From positions 31,064,001 to 31,128,000 of the forward strand of contig NC_079883.1 in NCBI RefSeq assembly GCF_029227915.1: a stretch of DNA of 64,000 nucleotides. Direction: 5' to 3'. A program made the position numbers and the translations under genes. The stretch's first letter is position 1; every line of letters starts with the position of its first letter. Shown here piece after piece: positions 25,550 to 39,928 of the stretch. The DNA comes from Hydractinia symbiolongicarpus (Eukaryota > Cnidaria > Hydrozoa > Anthoathecata > Hydractiniidae). Under the pieces are notes generated by a model. The model ran no database searches. It had not been told where the DNA came from and worked only from the letters and a program-made list of their open reading frames with translations.

Positions 25550-28500
25550 AAAATGAAAACATTTTTGAAAACTACAAGTCTCATGCGTTTAAGTGGTAAA
25601 AAAAAATAATTAAAAAATCGTTCGGGAAATGAGTTTACTCCCTGGGTACTTTCTTTGTATACATTCGACTATACGGGCCAAGCCCGGGATTTACGGGAAA
25701 TCGCGGGTTTTCGTTTGCCGGCGATTAAACCTCTTTCTTTAAGCGTCTCATCAAAAATGAAAACATTTTTGAAAACTACAAGTCTCATGCGTTTTAGTGG
25801 TAAAAAATAATTTCAAAAATCGTTCGGGAAATGAGTTTACTCCCTGGGTACTTTCTTTGTATACATTCGACTATACGGGCCAAGCCCGGAATTTACGGGA
25901 AATCGCGGGTATTCGTTTGCCGGCGATTAAACGTCTTTCATTAAGCGTCTCATCAAAAATGAAAACATTTTTGAAAACTGCAAGTGTCATGCGTTTTAGT
26001 GGTGAAAAAATAATTTAAAAAATCGTTCGGAGAAATGAGTTTACTCCCTGGGTACTTTCTTTGTATACTTTTGATTATACGGGCCGAGTCCGGGGTTTAC
26101 GGGAAATGGCGGGTTTTCGTTTGCCGGCGATTAAACTTCTTTTATTCAGCGTCTGATCAAAAATGAAAACTTTTTTGAAAACTACAAGTCTCAAGCGTTT
26201 TAGTGGTGAAAAAAAAATTTAAAAAATCGTTCGGGAAATGAGTTTACTCCCTTGGTACTTTCTTTGTATACATTCGACTATACGGGCCAAGCCCGGGATT
26301 TACGGGAAATCGCGGGATTTCGTTTGCCGGCGATTAAACCTCTTTCATTAAGCGTCTCATCAAAAATGAAAACATTTTTGAAAACTAAAAGTCTCATGCG
26401 TTTTAGTGGTAAAAAAAAAAAATCGTTCGGGAAATGAGTTTACACCCTGGGTACTTTCTTTGTATCCTTTTGACTATACGGCCGAGTCCGGGATTTACGG
26501 GAAATCGCAGGTTTTCGTTTGCCGGCGATTAAACTTCTTTTATTCAGCGTCTCATCAAAAATGAAAACATTTTTGAAAACTACAAGTCTCATGCGTTTTA
26601 GTGGTGAAAAAAAAAAATTAAAAAATCGTTCGGGAAATGAGTTTACTTCCTGGGTACTTTCTTTGTATACTTTTGACTATACGGGCCAAGCCCGGGATTT
26701 ACGGGAAATCGCGGGTTTTCGTTTGCCGGCGATTAAACTTCTTTTATTCAGCGTCTCATCAAAAATGAAAACATTTTTGAAAACTACAAGTCTTATGCGT
26801 TTTAGTGGTGAAAAAATAATTTAAAAAATCGTTCCGGAAATGAGTTTACTCCCTGGGTACTTTCTTTGTATACATTCGACTATACGGGCCAAGCCCGGGA
26901 TTTACGGGAAATCGCGGGTTTTCGTTTGCCGGCGATTAAACCTCTTTCTTTAAGCGTCTCATCAAAAATGAAAACATTTTTGAAAACTACAAGTCTCATG
27001 CGTTTTAGTGGTAAAAAATAATTTCAAAAATCGTTCGGGAAATGAGTTTACTCCCTGGGTACTTTCTTTGTATACATTCGACTATACGAGCCAAGCCCGG
27101 AATTTACGGGAAATCGCGGGATTTCGTTTGCCGGCGATTAAACTTCTTTCATTAAGCGTCTCATCAAAAATGAAAACATTTTTGAAAACTGCAAGTGTCA
27201 TGCGTTTTAGTGGTGAAATAATAATTTAAAAAATCGTTCGGAGAAATGAGTTTACTCCCTGGGTACTTTCTTTGTATACTTTTGATTATACGGGCCGAGT
27301 CCGGGGTTTACGGGAAATGGCGGGTTTTCGTTTGCCGGCGATTAAACTTCTTTTATTCAGCGTCTGATCAAAAATGAAAACTTTTTTAAAAACTACAAGT
27401 CTCAAGCGTTTTAGTGGTGAAAAAAAAATTTAAAAAATCGTTCGGGAAATGAGTTTACTCCCTTGGTACTTTCTTTGTATACATTCGACTATACGGGCCA
27501 AGCCCGGGATTTACGGGAAATCGCGGGATTTCGTTTGCCGGCGATTAAACCTCTTTCATTAAGCGTCTCATCAAAAATGAAAACATTTTTGAAAACTAAA
27601 AGTCTCATGCGTTTTAGTGGTAAAAAAAAAAAATCGTTCGGGAAATGAGTTTACACCCTGGGTACTTTCTTTGTATACTTTTGACTATACGGCCGAGTCC
27701 GGGATTTACGGGAAATCGCAGGTTTTCGTTTGCCGGCGATTAAACTTCTTTTATTCAGCGTCTCATCAAAAATGAAAACATTTTTGAAAACTACAAGTCT
27801 CATGCGTTTTAGTGGTGAAAAAAAAAATTAAAAAATCGTTCGGGAAATGAGTTTACTTCCTGGGTACTTTCTTTGTATACTTTTGACTATACGGGCCAAG
27901 CTCGGGATTTACGGGAAATCGCGGGTTTTCGTTTGCCGGCGATTAAACCTCTTTCATTAAGCGTGCGTCTCATCAAAAATGAAAACATTTTTGAAAACTA
28001 CAAGTCTCATGCGTTTAAGTGGTAAAAAAAAATAATTAAAAAATCGTTCGGGAAATGAGTTTACTCCCTGGGTACTTTCTTTGTATACATTCGACTATAC
28101 GGGCCAAGCCCGGGATTTACGGGAAATCGCGGGTTTTCGTTTGCCGGCGATTAAACCTCTTTCTTTAAGCGTCTCATCAAAAATGAAAACATTTTTGAAA
28201 ACTACAAGTCTCATGCGTTTTAGTGGTAAAAAATAATTTCAAAAATCGTTCGGGAAATGAGTTTACTCCCTGGGTACTTTCTTTGTATACATTCGACTAT
28301 ACGGGCCAAGCCCGGAATTTACGGGAAATCGCGGGTATTCGTTTGCCGGCGATTAAACGTCTTTCATTAAGCGTCTCATCAAAAATGAAAACATTTTTGA
28401 AAACTGCAAGTGTCATGCGTTTTAGTGGTGAAAAAATAATTTAAAAAATCGTTCGGAGAAATGAGTTTACTCCCTGGGTACTTTCTTTGTATACTTTTGA

Positions 28501-30370
28501 TTATACGGGCCGAGTCCGGGGTTTACGGGAAATGGCGGGTTTTCGTTTGCCGGCGATTAAACTTCTTTTATTCAGCGTCTGATCAAAAATGAAAACTTTT
28601 TTGAAAACTACAAGTCTCAAGCGTTTTAGTGGTGAAAAAAAAATTTAAAAAATCGTTCGGGAAATGAGTTTACTCCCTTGGTACTTTCTTTGTATACATT
28701 CGACTATACGGGCCAAGCCCGGGATTTACGGGAAATCGCGGGATTTCGTTTGCCGGCGATTAAACCTCTTTCATTAAGCGTCTCATCAAAAATGAAAACA
28801 TTTTTGAAAACTAAAAGTCTCATGCGTTTTAGTGGTAAAAAAAAAAAATCGTTCGGGAAATGAGTTTACACCCTGGGTACTTTCTTTGTATCCTTTTGAC
28901 TATACGGCCGAGTCCGGGATTTACGGGAAATCGCAGGTTTTCGTTTGCCGGCGATTAAACTTCTTTTATTCAGCGTCTCATCAAAAATGAAAACATTTTT
29001 GAAAACTACAAGTCTCATGCGTTTTAGTGGTGAAAAAAAAAAATTAAAAAATCGTTCGGGAAATGAGTTTACTTCCTGGGTACTTTCTTTGTATACTTTT
29101 GACTATACGGGCCAAGCCCGGGATTTACGGGAAATCGCGGGTTTTCGTTTGCCGGCGATTAAACTTCTTTTATTCAGCGTCTCATCAAAAATGAAAACAT
29201 TTTTGAAAACTACAAGTCTTATGCGTTTTAGTGGTGAAAAAATAATTTAAAAAATCGTTCCGGAAATGAGTTTACTCCCTGGGTACTTTCTTTGTATACA
29301 TTCGACTATACGGGCCAAGCCCGGGATTTACGGGAAATCGCGGGTTTTCGTTTGCCGGCGATTAAACCTCTTTCTTTAAGCGTCTCATCAAAAATGAAAA
29401 CATTTTTGAAAACTACAAGTCTCATGCGTTTTAGTGGTAAAAAATAATTTCAAAAATCGTTCGGGAAATGAGTTTACTCCCTGGGTACTTTCTTTGTATA
29501 CATTCGACTATACGGGCCAAGCCCGGAATTTACGGGAAATCGCGGGATTTCGTTTGCCGGCGATTAAACTTCTTTCATTAAGCGTCTCATCAAAAATGAA
29601 AACATTTTTGAAAACTGCAAGTGTCATGCGTTTTAGTGGTGAAATAATAATTTAAAAAATCGTTCGGAGAAATGAGTTTACTCCCTGGGTACTTTCTTTG
29701 TATACTTTTGATTATACGGGCCGAGTCCGGGGTTTACGGGAAATGGCGGGTTTTCGTTTGCCGGCGATTAAACTTCTTTTATTCAGCGTCTGATCAAAAA
29801 TGAAAACTTTTTTAAAAACTACAAGTCTCAAGCGTTTTAGTGGTGAAAAAAAAATTTAAAAAATCGTTCGGGAAATGAGTTTACTCCCTTGGTACTTTCT
29901 TTGTATACATTCGACTATACGGGCCAAGCCCGGGATTTACGGGAAATCGCGGGATTTCGTTTGCCGGCGATTAAACCTCTTTCATTAAGCGTCTCATCAA
30001 AAATGAAAACATTTTTGAAAACTAAAAGTCTCATGCGTTTTAGTGGTAAAAAAAAAAAATCGTTCGGGAAATGAGTTTACACCCTGGGTACTTTCTTTGT
30101 ATACTTTTGACTATACGGCCGAGTCCGGGATTTACGGGAAATCGCAGGTTTTCGTTTGCCGGCGATTAAACTTCTTTTATTCAGCGTCTCATCAAAAATG
30201 AAAACATTTTTGAAAACTACAAGTCTCATGCGTTTTAGTGGTGAAAAAAAAAATTAAAAAATCGTTCGGGAAATGAGTTTACTTCCTGGGTACTTTCTTT
30301 GTATACTTTTGACTATACGGGCCAAGCTCGGGATTTACGGGAAGTCGCGGGTTTTCGTTTGCCGGCGATT
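25550..30370 (+). repeat. Nested 12-monomer HOR (2426 bp) built from two diverged 6-mers
   Basis: Matching positions 25797/28223, 26519/28945, 27008/29434 and 27898/30324 are each 2426 bp apart. Within each 12-mer the two halves match at about 1211 bp (25797/27008 and 26252/27463), but their last monomers differ, so the halves diverged before the 12-mer duplicated. The middle spacing is 1215 bp because of a GCGT insertion near 27961. Each half contains a short monomer with ACTAAAAGTC and GGTAAAAAAAAAAAATCG, in which TTTAAAAAA of the A-tract block is lost, followed by a monomer with TATACGGCCGAG. Confidence 0.88.
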
Positions 30371-30508
30371 AAACTTCTTTTATTCAGCGTCTCATCAAAA
30401 ATGAAAACATTTTTGAAAACTACAAGTCTTATGCGTTTTAGTGGTGAAAAAATAATTTAAAAAATCGTTCCGGAAATGAGTTTACTCACAGGGTACTTTC
30501 TTTGTATA

Positions 30509-33500
30509 CATTCGACTATACGGGCCAAGCCCGGGATTTGCGGGAAATCGCGGGTTTTCGTTTGCCGGCGATTAAACCTCTTTCATTAAGCGTCTCATCA
30601 AAAATGAAAACATTTTTGAAAACTACAAGTCTCATGCGTTTTAGTGGTGAAAAAAAAATTTAAAAAATCGTTCGGGAAATGAGTTTACTCCCTGGGTACT
30701 TTCTTTGTATACATTCGACTATACGGGCCAAGCCCGGGATTTACGGGAAAAAGCGGGATTTCGTTTGCCGGCGATTAAACCTCTTTCATTAAGTGTCTCA
30801 TCAAAAATGAAAACATTTTTGAAAATTACAAGTCTCATGCGTTTTAGTGGTAAAAAATAATTTCAAAAATCGTTCGGGAAATGAGTTTACTCCCTGGGTA
30901 CTTTCTTTGTATTCATTCGACTATACGGGCCAAGCCCGGAATTTACGGGAAATCGCAGGATTTCGTTTGCCGGCGATTAAACTTCTTTTATTCAGCGTCT
31001 CATCAAAAATGAAAACATTTTTGAAAACTACAAGTCTTATGCGTTTTAGTGGTGAAAAAATAATTTAAAAAATCGTTTCGGAAATGAGTTTACTCACAGG
31101 GTACTTTCTTTGTATACATTCGACTATACGGGCCAAGCCCGGGATTCACGGGAAATCGCGGGTTTTCGTTTGCCGGCGATTAAACCTCTTTCATTAAGCG
31201 TCTCATCAAAAATGAAAACATTTTTGAAAACTACTAGTCTCATGCGTTTTAGTGGTAAAAAAAAAAATTAAAAAATCGTTCGGGAAATGAGTTTACACCA
31301 TGGGTACTTTCTTTGTATACTTTTGACTATACGGCCGAGTCGGGGATTTACGGGAAATCGCAGGTTTTCGTTTGCCGGCGATTAAACTTCTTTTATTCAG
31401 CGTCTCATCAAAAATGAAAACATTTTTGAAAACTACAAGTCTCATGCGTTTTAGTGGTGAAAAAAAAAATTAAAAAATCGTTCGGGAAATGAGTTTACTT
31501 TCTGGGTACTTTCTTTGTATACTTTTGACTATACGGGCCAAGCCCGGGATTTACGGGAAATCGCGGGTTTTCGTTTGCCGGCGATTAAACTTCTTTTATT
31601 CAGCGTCTCATCAAAAATGAAACCATTTTTGAAAACTACAAGTCTTATGCGTTTTAGTGGTGAAAAAATAATTTAAAAAATCGTTCCGGAAATGAGTTTA
31701 CTCACAAGGTACTTTCTTTGTATACATTCGACTATACGGGCCAAGCCCGGGATTTACGGGAAATCGCGGGTTTTCGTTTGCCGGCGATTAAACGTCTTTC
31801 ATTAAGCGTCTCATCAAAAATGAAAACATTTTTGAAAAGTGCAAGTCTTATGCGTTTTAGTGGTAAAAAAAAAAATTAAAAAATCGTTCAGGAAATGAGT
31901 TTACTCCCTGGGTACTTTCTTTGTATACTTTTGAATATGCGGGCCGAGTCCGGGGTTTACGGGAAATGGCGGGTTTTCGTTTGCCGGCGATTAAACTTCT
32001 TTTTTTCAGCGTCTGATCAAAAATGAAAACATTTTTGAAAACTACAAGTCTCAAGCGTTTTAGTGGTGAAAAAAAATTTAAAAAATCGTTCGGGAAATGA
32101 GTTTACTCCCTGGGTACTTTCTTTGTATACATTCGACTATACGGGCCAAGCCCGGGATTTACGGGAAAAAGCGGGATTTCGTTTGCCGGCGATTAAACCT
32201 CTTTCATTAAGCGTCTCATCAAAAATGAAAACATTTTTGAAAACTACAAGTCTCATGCGTTTTAGTGGTAAAAAAAAAATTTAAAAAATCGTTCGGGAAA
32301 TGAGTTTACACCCTGGGTACTTTCTTTGTATACATTCGACTATACGGGCCAAGCCCGGGATTTGCGGGAAATCGCGGGTTTTCGTTTGCCGGCGATTAAA
32401 CCTCTTTCATTAAGCGTCTCATCAAAAATGAAAACATTTTTGAAAACTACAAGTCTCATGCGTTTTAGTGGTGAAAAAAAAATTTAAAAAATCGTTCGGG
32501 AAATGAGTTTACTCCCTGGGTACTTTCTTTGTATACATTCGACTATACGGGCCAAGCCCGGGATTTACGGGAAAAAGCGGGATTTCGTTTGCCGGCGATT
32601 AAACCTCTTTCATTAAGTGTCTCATCAAAAATGAAAACATTTTTGAAAATTACAAGTCTCATGCGTTTTAGTGGTAAAAAATAATTTCAAAAATCGTTCG
32701 GGAAATGAGTTTACTCCCTGGGTACTTTCTTTGTATTCATTCGACTATACGGGCCAAGCCCGGAATTTACGGGAAATCGCAGGATTTCGTTTGCCGGCGA
32801 TTAAACTTCTTTTATTCAGCGTCTCATCAAAAATGAAAACATTTTTGAAAACTACAAGTCTTATGCGTTTTAGTGGTGAAAAAATAATTTAAAAAATCGT
32901 TTCGGAAATGAGTTTACTCACAGGGTACTTTCTTTGTATACATTCGACTATACGGGCCAAGCCCGGGATTCACGGGAAATCGCGGGTTTTCGTTTGCCGG
33001 CGATTAAACCTCTTTCATTAAGCGTCTCATCAAAAATGAAAACATTTTTGAAAACTACTAGTCTCATGCGTTTTAGTGGTAAAAAAAAAAATTAAAAAAT
33101 CGTTCGGGAAATGAGTTTACACCATGGGTACTTTCTTTGTATACTTTTGACTATACGGCCGAGTCGGGGATTTACGGGAAATCGCAGGTTTTCGTTTGCC
33201 GGCGATTAAACTTCTTTTATTCAGCGTCTCATCAAAAATGAAAACATTTTTGAAAACTACAAGTCTCATGCGTTTTAGTGGTGAAAAAAAAAATTAAAAA
33301 ATCGTTCGGGAAATGAGTTTACTTTCTGGGTACTTTCTTTGTATACTTTTGACTATACGGGCCAAGCCCGGGATTTACGGGAAATCGCGGGTTTTCGTTT
33401 GCCGGCGATTAAACTTCTTTTATTCAGCGTCTCATCAAAAATGAAACCATTTTTGAAAACTACAAGTCTTATGCGTTTTAGTGGTGAAAAAATAATTTAA

Positions 33501-34156
33501 AAAATCGTTCCGGAAATGAGTTTACTCACAAGGTACTTTCTTTGTATACATTCGACTATACGGGCCAAGCCCGGGATTTACGGGAAATCGCGGGTTTTCG
33601 TTTGCCGGCGATTAAACGTCTTTCATTAAGCGTCTCATCAAAAATGAAAACATTTTTGAAAAGTGCAAGTCTTATGCGTTTTAGTGGTAAAAAAAAAAAT
33701 TAAAAAATCGTTCAGGAAATGAGTTTACTCCCTGGGTACTTTCTTTGTATACTTTTGAATATGCGGGCCGAGTCCGGGGTTTACGGGAAATGGCGGGTTT
33801 TCGTTTGCCGGCGATTAAACTTCTTTTTTTCAGCGTCTGATCAAAAATGAAAACATTTTTGAAAACTACAAGTCTCAAGCGTTTTAGTGGTGAAAAAAAA
33901 TTTAAAAAATCGTTCGGGAAATGAGTTTACTCCCTGGGTACTTTCTTTGTATACATTCGACTATACGGGCCAAGCCCGGGATTTACGGGAAAAAGCGGGA
34001 TTTCGTTTGCCGGCGATTAAACCTCTTTCATTAAGCGTCTCATCAAAAATGAAAACATTTTTGAAAACTACAAGTCTCATGCGTTTTAGTGGTAAAAAAA
34101 AAATTTAAAAAATCGTTCGGGAAATGAGTTTACACCCTGGGTACTTTCTTTGTATA
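30509..34156 (+). repeat. 9-monomer HOR, two copies of 1824 bp
   Basis: Copy 1 is about 30509-32332 and copy 2 about 32333-34156. Shared private marks at constant 1824-bp shift include GGGATTTGCGGG (30534 and 32358), GGGAAAAAGCGGG, TTAAGTGTCTC, TGTATTCATTCGAC, GGGATTCACGGG, ACTACTAGTC, GAGTCGGGGAT, TGAAACCATTTT, CACAAGGTAC and AAAAGTGCAAG. I found no difference between the copies by eye. The join near 32333 links TTACACCCTGGG to ATTCGAC across the conserved CTTTCTTTGTATAC. Confidence 0.9.
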
Positions 34157-35099
34157 CTTTTGACTATACGGGCCGAGTCCGGGATTTACGGGAAATCGCA
34201 GGTTTTCGTTTGCCGGCGATTAAACTTCTTTTATTCAGCGTCTCATCAAAAATGAAAACATTTTTAAAAACTACAAGTCTCATGCGTTTTAGTGGTGAAA
34301 AAATAAAATAAAAAATCGTTCGGGAAATGAGTTTACTTCCTGGGTACTTTCTTTGTATACTTTTGACTATACGGGCCATGCCCGGGATTTACGGGAAATC
34401 GCGGGTTTTCGTTTGCCGGCGATTAAACTTCTTTTATTCAGCGTCTCATCAAAAATGAAAACATTTTTGAAAACTACAAGTCTTATGCGTTTTAGTGGTG
34501 AAAAAATAATTTAAAAAATCGTTCCGGAAATGAGTTTACTCACAGGGTACTTTCTTTGTATACATTTGACTATACGGGCCAAGCCCGGGATTTACGGGAA
34601 ATCGCGGGTTTTCGTTTGCCGGCGATTAAACCTCTTTCATTAAGCGTCTCACCAAAAATGAAAACATTTTTGAAAACTACTAGTCTCATGCGTCTTAGTG
34701 GTAAAAAAAAAAATTAAAAAATCGTTCGGTAAATGAGTTTACTCCCTGGGTACTTTTTTTGTATACATTCGACTATACGGGCCAAGCCCGGGATTTACGG
34801 GAAATCGCGGGTTTTCGTTTGCCGGCGATTAAACCTCTTTCATTAAGCGTCTCATCAAAAATGAAAACATTTTTGAAAACTACAAGTCTCATGCGTTTTA
34901 GTGGTAAAAAAAAATTTAAAAAATCGTTCGGGAAATGAGTTTACTGCCTGGGTACTTTCTTTGTATACATTCGACTATACGGGCCAAGCCCGGGATTTAC
35001 GGGAAATCGCGGGATTTCGTTTGCCGGCGATTAAACCTCTTTCATTAAGCGTCTCATCAAAAATGAAAACATTTTTGAAAACTGCAAGTCTCATGCGTT

Positions 35100-38000
35100 T
35101 TAGTGAAAAAAAAAAAAATTAAAAAATCGTTCGGGAAATGAGTTTACTCCCTGGGTACTTTCTTTGTATACTTTTGAATATGCGGGCCGAGTCCGGGGTT
35201 TACGGGAAATGGCGGGTTTTCGTTTGCCGGCGATTAAACTTCTTTTTTTCAGCGTCTGATCAAAAATGAAAACATTTTTGAAAACTTCAAGTCTCAAGCG
35301 TTTTAGTGGTGAAAAAAAAATTTAAAAAATCGTTCGGGAAATGAGTTTACTCCCTGGGTACTTTCTTTGTATACATTCGACTATACGGGCCAAGCCCGGG
35401 ATTTACGGGAAAAAGCCGGTTTTCGTTTGCCGGCGATTAAACTTCTTTTATTCAGCGTCTCATCAAAAATGAAAACATTTTTGAAAACTACAAGTCTCAT
35501 GCGTTTTAGTGGTGAAAAAATAAATTAAAAAATCGTTCGGGAAATGAGTTTACTTCCTGGGTACTTTCTTTGTATACTTTTGACTATACGGGCCATGCCC
35601 GGGATTTACGGGAAATCGCAAGTTTTCGTTTGCCGGCGATTAAACTTCTTTTATTCAGCGTCTCATCAAAAATGAAAACATTTTTAAAAACTACAAGTCT
35701 TATGCGTTTTAGTGGTGAAAAAATAATTTAAAAAATCGTTCCGGAAATGAGTTTACTCACAGGGTACTTTCTTTGTATACATTCGACTATACGGGCCAAG
35801 CCCGGGATTTACGGGAAATCGCGGGTTTTCGTTTGCCGGCAGTTAAACTTCTTTTATTCAGCGTCTGATCAAAAATGAAAACTTTTTTGAAAACTACAAG
35901 TCTCAAGCGTTTTAGTGGTGAAAAAAAAATTTAAAAAATCGTTCGGGAAATGAGTTTACTCCCTTGGTACTTTCTTTGTATACATTCGACTATACGGGCC
36001 AAGCCCGGGATTTACGGGAAATCGCGGGATTTCGTTTGCCGGCTATTAAACCTCCTTCATTAAGCGTCTCATCAAAAATGAAAACATTTTTGAAAACTAC
36101 AAGTCTCATGCGTTTTAGTGGTGAAAAAATAAATTAAAAAATCGTTCGGGAAATGAGTTTACTTCCTGGGTACTTTCTTTGTATACTTTTGACTATACGG
36201 GCCTACCCCGGGATTTACGGGAAATCGCGGGTTTTCGTTTGCCGGCGATTAAACTTCTTTTATTCAGCGTCTCATCAAAAATGAAAACATTTTTGAAAAC
36301 TACAAGTCTTATGCGTTTTAGTGGTGAAAGAATAATTTAAAAAATCGTTCCGGAAATGAGTTTACTCACAGGGTACTTTCTTTGTATACATTCGACTATA
36401 CGGGCCAAGCCCGGGATTTACGGGAAATCGCGGGTTTTCGTTTGCCGGCGATTAAACCTCTTTCATTAAGCGTCTCATCAAAAATGAAAACATTTTTGAA
36501 AACTACAAGTCTCTTGCGTTTTAGTAGTAAAAAAAAAAATTAAAAAATCGTTCGGGAAATGAGTTTACTCCCTGGGTACTTTCTTTGTATACATTCGACT
36601 ATACGGGCCAAGCCCGGGATTTACGGGAAATCGCGGGTTTTCGTTTGCCGGCGATTAAACCTTTTTCATTAAGCGTCTCATCAAAAATGAAAACATTTTT
36701 GAAAACTACAAGTCTCATGCGTTTTAGTGGTAAAAAAAAATTTAAAAAATCGTTCGGGAAATGAGTTTACTTCCTGGGTACTTTCTTTGTATATATTCGA
36801 CTATACGGGCCAAGCCCGGGATTTACGGGAAATCGCGGGATTTCGTTTGCCGGCGATTAAAGCTCTTTCATTAAGCGTCTCATCAAAAATGAAAACATTT
36901 TTGAAAACTGCAAGTGTCATGCGTTTTAGTGGTGAAAAGATAATTTAAAAAATCGTTTTGGAAATGAGTTTACTTACAGGGTACTTTCTTTGTATACTTT
37001 TGACTATACGGGCCGAGTCCGGGATTTACGGGAAATCGCAGGTTTTCGTTTGCCCGCGATTAAACTTCTTTTATTCAGCGTCTCATCAAAAATGAAAACA
37101 TTTTTGAAAACTACAAGTCTCATGCGTTTTAGTGGTGAAAAAATAAATTAAAAAATCGTTCGGGAAATGAGTTTACTCCCTGGGTACTTTCTTTGTATAC
37201 TTTTGAATATGCGGGCCGAGTCCGGGGTTTACGGGAAATGGCGGGTTTTCGTTTGCCGGCGATTAAACTTCTTTTTTTCAGCGTCTGATCAAAAATGAAA
37301 ACATTTTTGAAAACTTCAAGTCTCAAGCGTTTTAGAGGTGAAAAAAAAATTTAAAAAATCGTTCGGGAAATGAGTTTACTCCCTGGGTACTTTCTTTGTA
37401 TACATTCGACTATACGGGCCAAGCCCGGGATTTACGGGAAAAAGCCGGTTTTCGTTTGCCGGCGATTAAACTTCTTTTATTCAGCGTCTCATCAAAAATG
37501 AAAACATTTTTGAAAACTACAAGTCTCATGCGTTTTAGTGGTGAAAAAATAAATTAAAAAATCGTTCGGGAAATGAGTTTACTTCCTGGGTACTTTCTTT
37601 GTATACTTTTGACTATACGGGCCATGCCCGGGATTTACGGGAAATCGCAAGTTTTCGTTTGCCGGCGATTAAACTTCTTTTATTCAGCGTCTCATCAAAA
37701 ATGAAAACATTTTTGAAAACTACAAGTCTTATGCGTTTTAGTGGTGAAAAAATAATTTAAAAAATCGTTCCGGAAATGAGTTTACTCACAGGGTACTTTC
37801 TTTGTATACATTCGACTATACGGGCCAAGCCCGGGATTTACGGGAAATCGCGGGTTTTCGTTTGCCGGCAGTTAAACTTCTTTTATTCAGCGTCTGATCA
37901 AAAATGAAAACTTTTTTGAAAACTACAAGTCTCAAGCGTTTTAGTGGTGAAAAAAAAATTTAAAAAATCGTTCGGGAAATGAGTTTACTCCCTTGGTACT

Positions 38001-39580
38001 TTCTTTGTATACATTCGACTATACGGGCCAAGCCCGGGATTTACGGGAAATCGCGGGATTTCGTTTGCCGGCGATTAAACCTCCTTCATTAAGCGTCTCA
38101 TCAAAAATGAAAACATTTTTGAAAACTAAAAGTCTCATGCGTTTTAGTGGTAAAAAAAAAAAATCGTTCGGGAAATGAGTTTACACCCTGGGTACTTTCT
38201 TTGTATAATTTTGACTATACGGCCGAGTCCGGGATTTACGGGAAATCGCAGGTTTTCGTTTGCCGGCGATTAAACTTCTTTTATTCAGCGTCTCATCAAA
38301 AATGAAAACATTTTTGAAAACTACAAGTCTCATGCGTTTTAGTGGTGAAAAAATAAATTAAAAAATCGTTCGGGAAATGAGTTTACTTCCTGGGTACTTT
38401 CTTTGTATACTTTTGACTATACGGGCCAAGCCCGGGATTTACGGGAAATCGCGGGTTTTCGTTTGCCGGCGATTAAACTTCTTTTATTCAGCGTCTCATC
38501 AAAAATGAAAACATTTTTGAAAACTACAAGTCTTATGCGTTTTAGTGGTGAAAAAATAATTTAAAAAATCGTTCCGGAAATGAGTTTACTCACAGGGTAC
38601 TTTCTTTGTATACATTCGACTATACGGGCCAAGCCCGGGATTTACGGGAAATCGCGGGTTTTCGTTTGCCGGCGATTAAACCTCTTTCATTAAGCGTCTC
38701 ATCAAAAATGAAAACATTTTTGAAAACTACAAGTCTCATGCGTTTTAGTGGTGAAAAAATAAATTAAAAAATCGTTCGGGAAATGAGTTTACTTCCTGGG
38801 TACTTTCTTTGTATACTTTTGACTATACGGGCCGAGCCCGGGATTTACGGGAAATCGCGGGTTTTCGTTTGCCGGCGATTAAACTTCTTTTATTCAGCGT
38901 CTCATCAAAAATGAAAACATTTTTGAAAACTACAAGTCTTATGCGTTTTAGTGGTGAAAAAATAATTTAAAAAATCGTTCCGGAAATGAGTTTACTCACA
39001 GGGTACTTTCTTTGTATACATTCGACTATACGGGCCAAGCCCGGGATTTACGGGAAATTGCGGGTTTTCGTTTGCCGGCGATTAAACCTCTTTCATTAAG
39101 CGTCTCATCAAAAATGAAAACATTTTTGAAAACTACAAGTCTCTTGCGTTTTAGTAGTAAAAAAAAAAAATTAAAAAATCGTTCGGGAAATGAGTTTACT
39201 CCCTGGGTACTTTCTTTGTATACATTCGACTATACGGGCCAAGCCCGGGATTTACGGGAAATCGCGGGTTTTCGTTTGCCGGCGATTAAACCTTTTTCAT
39301 TAAGCGTCTCATCAAAAATGAAAACATTTTTGAAAACTACAAGTCTTATGCGTTTTAGTGGTAAAAAAAAATTTAAAAAATCGTTCGGGAAATGAGTTTA
39401 CTTCCTGGGTACTTTCTTTGTATATATTCGACTATACGGGCCAAGCCCGGGATTTATGGGAAATCGCGGGATTTCGTTTGCCGGCGATTAAAGCTCTTTC
39501 ATTAAGCGTCTCATCAAAAATGAAAACATTTTTGAAAACTGCAAGTCTCATGCGTTTTAGTGGTGAAAAGATAATTTAAA
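35100..39580 (+). repeat. Related 10- and 13-monomer HOR units
   Basis: The segment at about 35100-36080 matches 37129-38110 at a shift of 2029 bp, with the mark AAAAAGCCGG at 35410 and 37439. The later part, 36480-36950, matches 39110-39580 at a shift of about 2631 bp (CTTGCG with TTTTAGTAGT at 36512 and 39143). The second unit is therefore about three monomers longer. The extra stretch, about 38110-38900, includes the short-A-tract monomer with ACTAAAAGTC. Confidence 0.82.
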
Positions 39581-39928
39581 AAATCGTTTTGGAAATGAGT
39601 TTACTTACAGGGTACTTTCTTTGTATACTTTTGACTATACGGGCCGAGTCCGGATTTACGGGAAGTCGCGGATTTTCGTTTGTCGGCGATTAAACTTCTT
39701 TTATTCAACGTCTCATCAAAAATGAAATCATTTTTAAAAACTACAAGTCTCATGGGTTTTAGTGGTGAAATAATAATTTAAAAAATCGTTCGGGAAATGA
39801 GTTTACACCCTGGGTACTTTCTTTGTATACTTTTGACTATACGGGCCGAGTCCAGGATTTACGGGAAATCGCAGGTTTTCGTTTGCCGGCGATTAAACTT
39901 CTTTTATTCAGCGTCTCATCAAAAATGA

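Noticed and set aside
27961-27975. GCGTGCGTCTC as a possible regulatory element
   Set aside because: A single 4-bp tandem duplication in one monomer, best seen as slippage or a join scar.
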